Below are positions 1 to 5,954 of a stretch of DNA of 8,832 nt, one piece after another (positions within the stretch are counted from its first letter, which is position 1; the number at the start of each line of letters is the position of its first letter). The DNA is from Acidobacteriota bacterium (GTDB lineage: Bacteria; Acidobacteriota; Terriglobia; Bryobacterales; Bryobacteraceae): positions 1 through 8,832 of the forward strand of contig JAMCRM010000184.1 of assembly GCA_023380575.1 (NCBI GenBank), read 5' to 3'. Position numbers and translations under genes: made by a program. A model generated the notes under the pieces. That model made no database searches, had not been told where the DNA came from, and saw only the letters and a list, made by a program, of their open reading frames with translations.

Positions 1-2532
1 CCCAAGCTGTGCCAGCGCCTGGTCGTATGTATCCGTATAGATCAGGCGGTTGCCGACCGCCAGCACGACCTTTTTCAGTTGCGGCATGCGCGCCTCGGTG
101 GCCTGGATGTAGATCGGGTCCACGTACAGGAACGTGTCTCCCACCGGCAGCACCAATGTCTGGGCGCGCAACACCTGCGAGCCTTGCTGGTTCCACAGCG
201 ACAGGTCCTTGGAGATGGTCTGGTCCTGGTTGATGCGGGCCGCGATCTGCATGGGACCGAAAATCAACTCCTGCTTGGAAAGCTGCAAGACGACGATTTC
301 ACCGAGGTGTTCGCCGTCGCATCGCGCCAGCATCAGCCCGATCAGGTTGTCCTTGTTGCGCGGCGTGAACGGCACCAGCAGCAGGAACTCGGGTCTGTCC
401 GCGTCGGGCAGCGTGGCCACCACGTAAGTGGGGCTCACCGGCCGCGCTTCGGCGCCCTGCTGGGACATATAACGCGCAAGGTTCCACACGTCTTCCTTGT
501 TGTAGAAGGCCTGCTCGTCCAGCATGTGATACGTGCGGTAGATCTCCGCCTGCACGCGGAACAGGGTTTCGGGATAGCGCGCGTGCGCCCGCAGGTCGGC
601 GGGCATGTCCGAAGCGGGGCGGAACAGCCCGGGGAACAGCCGCTGGTAGGCGCGGATGATCGGATCGTCGGGCGCAAAGATATACAGCGTGGTGCTGCCG
701 TCATAGGCATCCATCGTGGCCTTCACCGAGTTGCGCATGTAGTTGACGTTGCCCAGGTTGTCCACGGCCACGCTGCGCGAATAGGGATGGGCGTCTGATG
801 TGAGGTAACCATCCACCATCCAGACCAGCCTGCCGGCGTCGGTCACCACCAGGTAGGGATCGCGGTCCCACGAGACGAAGCCGGCCAGACTTTGCAGGCG
901 GTCGAGCACCTTGCGATGGATCATCATGCGGCTTTCCGGGGTGAAATAGCCGGTAAGCAGAATATTGAAATCGCCCTGCTGGATGGCCGCGGCCGCGCGC
1001 AGAAACAGCGAGGACACGGGGAAACCGCCTTTGCCCTCGTAACGCGAGTGGACGTTATCGGCGCCCGCGGGATAATTGAATTCCTGCTGCGCGGTGTGCA
1101 CGAACACCGGCTCGTGGGTCACCTCGCCGTAGTAGATCTCCGGCCGCGTCAGCTTGAGCGACGGCGTTTTGATTTCGGGCGGCGCGTTCTGGATCAGCAG
1201 CACCGGCAGGCCGTCGGTGGTAATCCGGCTGACCTCGGCCATCACCAGCCCGTAGCCGTGCGTATAGATGAAATGCGGATTGATCCAGCGGCTCTGCGCG
1301 TCGGGCAGTTGGCGGATATCCAGCTCGCGCGGCGAAAGCAGCACCTGCCGCTGCTGTCCGTTGATCATGTAGCGGTCCACGTCGCTGTCCGGGAAGACGT
1401 AGTAGGGCCGGAGCGCCTGGATCTGGGCGATGGTGTCGTGAAAGGCGCGCCAGTCCCACAGGCGCACGTTGTCCAGCAGGTTCTTGTGCTGGGCCACATC
1501 GATGGGGGCGTCCGGGTGCGCTTTGAAATCCACCTCGCGGGTGCGCTGCTCCAGGCCGAAGGCCGAGCGGGTAGCCCGGATGTGGGCGTTGATGAAGGGA
1601 CGCTCGAGCGAAATCTCGTTGGGACGCACATATAAGGCCGCCACCAGGCGGGGCACCGCGAACTGCGCCACCAGCGCCAGCGACAGGAACAGCGCCACCA
1701 CCCACCGCCTCATCCACACCAGCGCCGCGGCCGCAATGCAGGCCGCGATCACCAGCCATTGCATGGGCAGCCCGACATACTGGTCGGTGTAGTCGATGCC
1801 CACCATGAAACCGTGGTCGTTGTACACCATTTCGTAGCGCGCCAGGTAAAACCGGAAGGCCAGCGCCAGCAGGAACACCACCCCGGCGCCGCGCAGGAAC
1901 CGCGATTCCAGCCCGCCTTCCAGCCGGAAGAGGCGGGGATCGATCTCGGTCATGGTGCGCAGGTCGCCGATGCGGTAGCGAAGCTGCCAGGCGCGCGCAG
2001 CGATCCAGTAAACCAGAATGCACACGATGATGAGCGCCAGGGCGTAGCTGCGCAGCACGGAATAGAACGGCAGGTCGAAGAGGTAGAACGAAAGCGGCCT
2101 GCCGAAAACGGAATCGCGCCACGCGCCGGCTGCGAGCCTGCGCGAGCCGGCATACCGCACCACCGTCCAGGTGTCGATGGACGACGCCGCGATCAGATAC
2201 CCGAGCACCAGCATGCCGAGCGTCGAAAGCTTGGTGTAAAGCGGGTAATCGCGCATGCGGGCGCCGGCGAATTTCATCGCCCGGGCATGTGCGATCCAGA
2301 CCACCGCGAAGGCCAGCAGGGTGCCCGCGGTCAGCGGCACCAGGCTGTAGCTGAGCATACTGAGCCAGGTGGCCAGTTGCCCCATTTCCTTCCACCACTG
2401 ATATTCGATGATGTAGGACGCGATCGTCCGCGCGCCAATCAGCAGCAGGAATCCGGCGATCAGCAGAGCGACCAGGCCGAACCGGCGCGGCGGCGACTCA
2501 TATTGTTTCGATTCGAGACGATACGGGCCCAT
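1..2532 (-). CDS. UPF0182 family (COG1615) large membrane protein, C-terminus cut by window edge
   Basis: The frame read from ATG at 2532 stays open to base 1, giving 844 residues with no stop. I recognise UPF0182, a family of roughly 900-1000 residues with no established biochemical function. About seven hydrophobic segments lie in the first 300 residues (near 19-44, 62-83, 103-120, 160-178, 215-232, 256-274, 277-298), followed by a large, probably extracytoplasmic, domain. Family-type motifs are QWWKEMG (45-51), THGYG (424-428), PEIYYGE (464-470), EFNYPAG (484-490), a DRDPY/WMVDGYLTSD block (556-580), NYMRNSVKATMDAYDG (597-612), FPGLFRP (633-639), RYPETLF (652-658), FYNKEDVW (676-683) and FGPMQI (758-763). 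The start is fixed by an in-frame TAA 9 nt upstream with no other start codon between. No strong Shine-Dalgarno site is visible. It follows the DUF47 gene by 34 nt, so co-transcription is likely. Family assignment is firm; function is unknown. Confidence 0.93.
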   Translation of the reverse strand, partial: MGPYRLESKQYESPPRRFGLVALLIAGFLLLIGARTIASYIIEYQWWKEMGQLATWLSMLSYSLVPLTAGTLLAFAVVWIAHARAMKFAGARMRDYPLYTKLSTLGMLVLGYLIAASSIDTWTVVRYAGSRRLAAGAWRDSVFGRPLSFYLFDLPFYSVLRSYALALIIVCILVYWIAARAWQLRYRIGDLRTMTEIDPRLFRLEGGLESRFLRGAGVVFLLALAFRFYLARYEMVYNDHGFMVGIDYTDQYVGLPMQWLVIAACIAAAALVWMRRWVVALFLSLALVAQFAVPRLVAALYVRPNEISLERPFINAHIRATRSAFGLEQRTREVDFKAHPDAPIDVAQHKNLLDNVRLWDWRAFHDTIAQIQALRPYYVFPDSDVDRYMINGQQRQVLLSPRELDIRQLPDAQSRWINPHFIYTHGYGLVMAEVSRITTDGLPVLLIQNAPPEIKTPSLKLTRPEIYYGEVTHEPVFVHTAQQEFNYPAGADNVHSRYEGKGGFPVSSLFLRAAAAIQQGDFNILLTGYFTPESRMMIHRKVLDRLQSLAGFVSWDRDPYLVVTDAGRLVWMVDGYLTSDAHPYSRSVAVDNLGNVNYMRNSVKATMDAYDGSTTLYIFAPDDPIIRAYQRLFPGLFRPASDMPADLRAHARYPETLFRVQAEIYRTYHMLDEQAFYNKEDVWNLARYMSQQGAEARPVSPTYVVATLPDADRPEFLLLVPFTPRNKDNLIGLMLARCDGEHLGEIVVLQLSKQELIFGPMQIAARINQDQTISKDLSLWNQQGSQVLRAQTLVLPVGDTFLYVDPIYIQATEARMPQLKKVVLAVGNRLIYTDTYDQALAQLG

Positions 2533-2566
2533 GCCCGGAGTTTACCGCAAACGGCCCCTTGCGGCG

Positions 2567-3181
2567 CTAGCTGTTCTTGACCACGACGTTTTGCAGCACA
2601 TCCGCGACGTCTTCGCAGCGGTCGGTGGTGTCCTCCAGGAACTCGTAGACCTCTTTCAGCTTGATCACCAGGATCGGGTCCTTTTCCTTGTCGAACAGAT
2701 CGGCGACTGCCGCGCGGACGAGCCGGTCGGCCTCGTTTTCCAGGCGGTTGATCTCGATGCAATGCACCATCACCGGCTGGTTCTTCTCCAGGGCGTGGAA
2801 CGCCTTGCCGAGCGCCACGGCGCCGGAGTTGATGATCTCCGCCAGGGCGAGTACGGTGGGCGGCAGCGGGTTCAAACGGTAGGCCACCATGCGGTGTACG
2901 GCGTCCTCGATGCCGTCCATCACATCATCGAGTTTCGAGGAGATGGCGTGAATGTCCTCGGGGTCGAGGGGGGTGATGAAGGTCTGGTTCAGGCGGGTGA
3001 AAATCTCATGGATGACCTCGTCGGCCTTGTGCTCCAGGTGGACGATTTCGTTGGAAACGATGGCCAGCCGGGAATTGCCGGCCCGGGCTCCCTCCAATAG
3101 CAGAGCGGAAGCCTGCGAGATCAATTCGACCTGTTGCACGAACAGGCCGTAAAACTTCTCCTCGCGCGGAAGCAGTCTCAT
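2567..3181 (-). CDS. PhoU-like DUF47 (UPF0111) family protein
   Basis: A complete 204-residue, all-helical, acidic protein typical in length for the DUF47/TIGR00153 family of PhoU relatives. It starts with the family signature MRLLPREEKF. It contains FITPLDPEDIHAISSKLDDVMDGIE (from residue 68), ENEADRLVR (148-156), then KEVYEFLEDTTDRCEDVADVLQNVVVKNS to the C-terminus (176-204). The repeated E/D-xxx-D patterns (E50-D54, the ENEAD and EDTTD clusters) match the metal-binding signatures of PhoU-type bundles. DUF47 genes usually sit beside a PiT phosphate transporter and are thought to modulate it at the inner membrane. No PiT gene is in this window, so a role in phosphate transport is inferred from family only. 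The ATG at 3181 matches the usual family start. It has its own likely promoter and probably leads into the UPF0182 gene. Confidence 0.93.
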   Translation of the reverse strand: MRLLPREEKFYGLFVQQVELISQASALLLEGARAGNSRLAIVSNEIVHLEHKADEVIHEIFTRLNQTFITPLDPEDIHAISSKLDDVMDGIEDAVHRMVAYRLNPLPPTVLALAEIINSGAVALGKAFHALEKNQPVMVHCIEINRLENEADRLVRAAVADLFDKEKDPILVIKLKEVYEFLEDTTDRCEDVADVLQNVVVKNS

Positions 3182-3201
3182 AGAATCAGCAGGGAAACCT
3201 C

Positions 3202-3230
3202 ATTTAAACACCCGGCATGACACCGGTCAA
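3202..3230 (-). promoter_or_regulatory. Putative sigma70-type promoter for the DUF47-UPF0182 unit
   Basis: On the minus strand, TTGACC (3230-3225; five of six match to TTGACA) is followed by exactly 17 nt and then TTAAAT (3207-3202; four of six match to TATAAT). The -10 ends 20 nt before the DUF47 ATG, giving a leader of about a dozen nucleotides. It lies in the 60-nt gap after ttcA. A small inverted repeat, CAAC-GATA-GTTG (3228-3239 on the plus strand), overlaps the -35 and could be an operator or chance. This is inferred from sequence only. Confidence 0.55.
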
Positions 3231-3241
3231 CGATAGTTGCG

Positions 3242-4024
3242 TTACAACTCCGTGACAATGGGAAAGGGATCGGGCGCGCTCCGCCCCTCGTGCGGGTGGA
3301 GGTACCGGGTGTCCAGCAGGCGCCGGGTGTCCACGTTTCCCATCGCGGAGAGAATGTTTTCTTTGAGATGAGGAAATTCGCCATCCAGACGCTCGAACAG
3401 GTCCCGGATGGCCCGGCGCACCGTGCCGGTCTTCTGCGAGCAGCCGCAGGGAATCACGGGCACGCCGCAACGGGCGGCATAGGCCGTGGTCACCTCCTCG
3501 GTCACGTACACCAGGGGGCGAACAAGACGGAACTGCCGGTCGCGGGATTCGGTGACGGCGGGCAGGGCGGTCAGTTTCCCGGTGAACATCACATTGCGCA
3601 GCAGCGCCTCGCAGAAATCGTCGGCGGTATGTCCGAAGGCGATCACGTTGGCGCCGAGGCTGTTGGCCACTTCATACACGGCGCGGCGGCGGAAACGACT
3701 GCACAGGTCGCACCCGTGCTCCGGCTGATCCCGGAGCAGACGCAACGAGGGGGCATCGCGGAAGTAGGTCCAGGCCACGCCGCGCGCCTTCAGGTACTCC
3801 GCCAGCGGCTCGATGGGCCGCAGAAACTTGCCCTGCTCCACCGTGAAGGCGCACACGGAAAACTCGACAGGGGCACGGCGGGCCAGCAGCAACAGGGCCT
3901 CCAGCAGGGTGGCGGAATCCTTGCCGCCGGAGAGCGCCACGGCGACCCGATCGCCGTCGCGGATCATGTTGAAACGATGGATTGCTTCCCCTACTTTACG
4001 AAGGAGTTTGTGTTCCAGCTCCAC
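3242..4024 (-). CDS. ttcA: TtcA-family tRNA 2-thiocytidine synthetase (PP-loop ATPase)
   Basis: A 260-residue N-type PP-loop protein. TtcA thiolates cytidine 32 of certain tRNAs in the cytoplasm, using ATP to adenylate the base and an iron-sulfur cluster to pass on sulfur. Visible motifs are the PP-loop SGGKDS (32-37), the cluster motif CDLCSRFRR (C105, C108), GHTADD (131-136, where E. coli TtcA has GHHRDD) and a third cysteine region IPCGCSQ (C193, C195), followed by RRAIRDLFERLD and ENILSAMGNV as in TtcA. E. coli TtcA has IPCNLCGSQ at that place, so this protein is two residues shorter there. It lacks the N-terminal zinc finger expected of TtuA. The start chosen is GTG at 4024, giving the family-like MELEHKLLRKVGEAIHRFNM; ATG at residue 20 would remove this conserved helix. 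It is divergent from rsmB. TtcA subfamily is likely; the exact tRNA target is inferred. Confidence 0.82.
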   Translation of the reverse strand: MELEHKLLRKVGEAIHRFNMIRDGDRVAVALSGGKDSATLLEALLLLARRAPVEFSVCAFTVEQGKFLRPIEPLAEYLKARGVAWTYFRDAPSLRLLRDQPEHGCDLCSRFRRRAVYEVANSLGANVIAFGHTADDFCEALLRNVMFTGKLTALPAVTESRDRQFRLVRPLVYVTEEVTTAYAARCGVPVIPCGCSQKTGTVRRAIRDLFERLDGEFPHLKENILSAMGNVDTRRLLDTRYLHPHEGRSAPDPFPIVTEL

Positions 4025-4031
4025 TGCTTCG

Positions 4032-4037
4032 ATTATA
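4032..4037 (-). promoter_or_regulatory. Perfect TATAAT -10 element abutting ttcA start
   Basis: The minus strand reads TATAAT, then only seven nucleotides (CGAAGCA), then the ttcA GTG. With a usual -10 to start-point distance, transcription would begin at or one base before GTG, giving a leaderless message. No good -35 is seen at 16-18 nt (the area is C/G-rich), and the extended -10 TG is absent. It is the only perfect consensus -10 I noticed in the intergenic stretches and lies in the 57-nt ttcA-rsmB divergent gap. Confidence 0.45.
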
Positions 4038-4081
4038 GCCGCCCGCCGGCCGAGCCCGGATGAAGCATCGTCTCACGTACC

Positions 4082-5212
4082 ATGGTGTTCAGGATGACGT
4101 CGGCGCGCGCGGTGGCATTTCGCATTCTGATGGCGGTGGAGCGGGGAGGGTACGCCGGGGACCTGCTTGCCGCCGCCGCGATGGACCCGCGGGAAGCCGG
4201 GCTGGCCTCTGAAATCGTTTTCGGCGTCCTGCGCATTCGCGCGCAGCTTGATTACCTGATCCGCCATTACTCCGGGCGGGGGCGGAAACTGGACCCCGAG
4301 GTGCGCCATGCATTGCGCATGGGCATCTATCAGCTCCGTTACCTGGAACGCATCCCGGCGCACGCCGCGGTGGCGGAGAGCGTGGAACTGGTGAAGGGGG
4401 CGGGGAAGCGGTCCGCCGCGGGTTTTGTGAATGCGGTGCTGCGCAAAGTGGACCGGGAACCGGTGCCGTGGCCCGACCGCGCTACCGAACTCTCCCACCC
4501 CGCATGGATGCTGGAGCGCTGGGACCGGCAGTACGGAGAGGAAGCCGCCGCCGCCATGGCGCGGGCCAACCTGCGCCGGCCGGAACGATACGTCCGCGTG
4601 CCGCCGGGTGCGGTTCCGCCGGAGGGCGCAGAGCCCACCGAAATACCGGGCTGCTACCGCGTGCCAGCCGCGTCGGGGTATCGGGTGCAGGATATCGGCT
4701 CGCAGGCGGTGGTGCCCCTGCTTGCCCTGGAGCCGGGCCAGACATTCCTGGACCTGTGCGCGGCGCCCGGCGGCAAGACCGCCCAGGCGCTCGAATCCGG
4801 CGTGCGCGCCATCGCCTGCGATCTGCACCCGGGCCGCATCCGCATGCTCCTCGGGATGGGCGCCGGTCTGCTGGTTCTGGACGGCTCGCAGCCGCTGCCC
4901 TTCCGGTGCAAGTTCGACCGCATCCTCCTGGATGCCCCCTGCTCCGGTACCGGCACCCTGGCCCGCAATCCGGAAATCAAGTGGCGCCTCGGCCCGGAAC
5001 GGCTGCCGGAATTGCAGCGGCTGCAGAAGGCCCTGCTGGCGCAAGCGCTAACGGCTTTGAAGCCCGGCGGCAGAATGGTGTACTCCACCTGTTCGGTGGA
5101 GCGCGAAGAAAACGAAGACGTGGTCGGCGACTTGCCTGTTGGCATTATGCGGCGGCTGCCCGGACGCGATCCCGGGGATGGGTTTTTTGCCGCTGTGATA
5201 AAATCGGGTTAA
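4082..5212 (+). CDS. rsmB: 16S rRNA (cytosine-967-C5)-methyltransferase RsmB (Sun)
   Basis: RsmB methylates C967 of 16S rRNA (E. coli numbering) using S-adenosylmethionine, during small-subunit assembly. Residues 1-125 form the NusB-like RNA-binding domain (RAVAFRILMAVE, GVLRIRAQLDYLI, ALRMGIYQLRYLERIPAHAAVAESVEL). The catalytic domain carries the SAM motif DLCAAPGGKT (224-233), DAPCSGTGT (release cysteine C287) and YSTCSVEREENE (nucleophile C337). The C287-C337 spacing of 50 equals that between the E. coli cysteines 325 and 375. The C-terminus DGFFAAVIKSG is typical. At 376 residues it is shorter than E. coli RsmB (429): about 10 residues are missing between SAM motif I and DAPC, and about 15 after the second cysteine. 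ATG at 4082 is the longest start; ATG at 4094 (MTSARAVAFRIL) fits the family N-terminus at least as well. It probably heads the plus-strand array. Confidence 0.95.
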   Translation: MVFRMTSARAVAFRILMAVERGGYAGDLLAAAAMDPREAGLASEIVFGVLRIRAQLDYLIRHYSGRGRKLDPEVRHALRMGIYQLRYLERIPAHAAVAESVELVKGAGKRSAAGFVNAVLRKVDREPVPWPDRATELSHPAWMLERWDRQYGEEAAAAMARANLRRPERYVRVPPGAVPPEGAEPTEIPGCYRVPAASGYRVQDIGSQAVVPLLALEPGQTFLDLCAAPGGKTAQALESGVRAIACDLHPGRIRMLLGMGAGLLVLDGSQPLPFRCKFDRILLDAPCSGTGTLARNPEIKWRLGPERLPELQRLQKALLAQALTALKPGGRMVYSTCSVEREENEDVVGDLPVGIMRRLPGRDPGDGFFAAVIKSG

Positions 5213-5216
5213 CCCG
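5196..5216 (+). promoter_or_regulatory. Possible extended -10 and 12-bp palindrome ahead of rpe
   Basis: At the 3' end of rsmB, TGA-TAAAAT (5196-5204) resembles an extended -10 (TGnTATAAT, five of six in the hexamer). It is immediately followed by the perfect palindrome CGGGTTAACCCG (5205-5216), which contains the rsmB stop codon and ends 3 nt before the rpe ATG. No convincing -35 is present. It could be an internal promoter with an operator-like site, or chance within coding sequence; a 12-bp palindrome is expected about twice by chance in a window this size. Confidence 0.3.
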
Positions 5217-5219
5217 CAA

Positions 5220-5894
5220 ATGGTTGAAATTCTTCCCTCAATCCTCGCGGCCGACTTCGCCAGGCTGGCCGAAGAGATTGCCCGTGTCGAACGCGGCGGC
5301 GCGCGCATGCTGCACCTGGACGTCATGGACGGGCACTTCGTCCCCAACCTGACCATCGGCCCCCCGCTGGTCGCATCCGTGCGCAAAACCACGAAACTGG
5401 TGCTCGATGTGCACCTGATGATTACAGACCCGGACAAGTATGCGCCGGTGTTCATCGAGGCGGGGGCGGATTGCGTTTCGGTGCACCAGGAAGTCTGCCA
5501 TCATCTGGATGGCACCTTGAACACCATCCGGAACCTGGGCGCGCGGGCGGGTGTGGTGCTGAACCCGTCCACCCCGGTGGGGCTGCTGGAGGATGTGCTG
5601 GAGTTGGTCGATTACGTGCTAATCATGAGCGTGAATCCCGGGTTCGGGGGACAGCGGTTTATCCCGCATGCTCTCGAAAAGGTCCGCCGCCTCGACCAGA
5701 TGCGGCGGGACTTGCGCCTGGATTTCGCCATTGAAATCGATGGTGGAGTGACGAAAGACAATCTGGCCGAAGTGGTGCGGGCGGGGTGTGACTGGGTGGT
5801 CACAGGTTCATCGGTATTTCACACTCCGGACGCGGCCCGGACGGTCCGGGAGATGCGGCAAATCGCCGAAGGAGCTACGGCTTTGCGCTGTTAG
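5220..5894 (+). CDS. rpe: Ribulose-phosphate 3-epimerase
   Basis: Rpe interconverts D-ribulose 5-phosphate and D-xylulose 5-phosphate in the cytoplasmic pentose phosphate pathway. The 224-residue length is normal for this TIM-barrel enzyme. Family motifs are present in order: ILPSILAADF (4-13), HLDVMDGHFVPNLTIGP (32-48), VHLMI (64-68), VVLNPSTP (112-119), MSVNPGFGGQ (136-145), EIDGGV (172-177) and the phosphate-binding VTGSSVF (194-200). Expected metal ligands H32, D34, H65 and D174 are all there; D34 and D174 are the catalytic acid/base pair. The conserved active-site methionines M36, M67 and M136 are also present. ATG at 5220 lies 7 nt after rsmB, so co-transcription is likely, although a weak promoter-like element lies just upstream. 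The TAG stop is inside the left arm of a long inverted repeat. Confidence 0.97.
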   Translation: MVEILPSILAADFARLAEEIARVERGGARMLHLDVMDGHFVPNLTIGPPLVASVRKTTKLVLDVHLMITDPDKYAPVFIEAGADCVSVHQEVCHHLDGTLNTIRNLGARAGVVLNPSTPVGLLEDVLELVDYVLIMSVNPGFGGQRFIPHALEKVRRLDQMRRDLRLDFAIEIDGGVTKDNLAEVVRAGCDWVVTGSSVFHTPDAARTVREMRQIAEGATALRC

Positions 5895-5943
5895 CCGTTA
5901 GCTGTTGGCTATGGCCCTGGAATAGCTAACAGCTAAGTGCTAA
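5891..5943. repeat. Imperfect inverted repeat built of degenerate heptamers, rpe-bamD junction
   Basis: Two 21-nt arms (5891-5911 and 5923-5943) are complementary at 18 of 21 positions around an 11-nt loop. The central 14 bp (5898-5911 with 5923-5936) pair with a single G-T wobble. Each arm reads as three imperfect heptamers: TTAGCCG, TTAGCTG, TTGGCTA on the left and TAGCTAA, CAGCTAA, GTGCTAA on the right. The left arm contains the rpe TAG stop; the right arm covers two of three possible bamD starts (GTG 5937, first base of ATG 5943). It is AT-rich compared with its surroundings. No T-run follows, so a classical intrinsic terminator is unlikely. It may be a processing or attenuation hairpin, or a dispersed repeat element. 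Confidence 0.8.
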
Positions 5944-5954
5944 TGGCCGTTTCT

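Noticed and set aside
1055..2398. 447-codon open frame on the minus strand starting MVEGNGATGHL
   Set aside because: It overlaps the UPF0182 frame on the same strand, is rich in Arg, Ala and Gly, and shows no family motif; it is a GC-bias shadow.
1759..2580. 273-codon plus-strand frame opposite UPF0182
   Set aside because: Antisense to a well-supported gene, composed of Gln/His/Arg-rich sequence typical of GC-rich shadows. The frames at 79-798 and 892-1635 are the same case.
3968..3996. Plus-strand TTGAAA-17-TACTTT as an rsmB promoter inside ttcA
   Set aside because: Good -35 and spacing, but the -10 matches only three of six, and it lies about 90 nt upstream inside coding sequence; too weak to annotate.
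3290..4063. 257-codon plus-strand frame opposite ttcA
   Set aside because: Antisense to a recognisable PP-loop enzyme and low in motif content.
4073..5044. 323-codon antisense frame opposite rsmB
   Set aside because: The plus-strand frame encodes a clear RsmB with both catalytic cysteines; the antisense product has no recognisable domain.
5891..5943. Intrinsic terminator between rpe and bamD
   Set aside because: The hairpin is strong but AT-containing, has a long loop and is followed by GGCCGTTTCT rather than a T-run, so I list it as a repeat instead.
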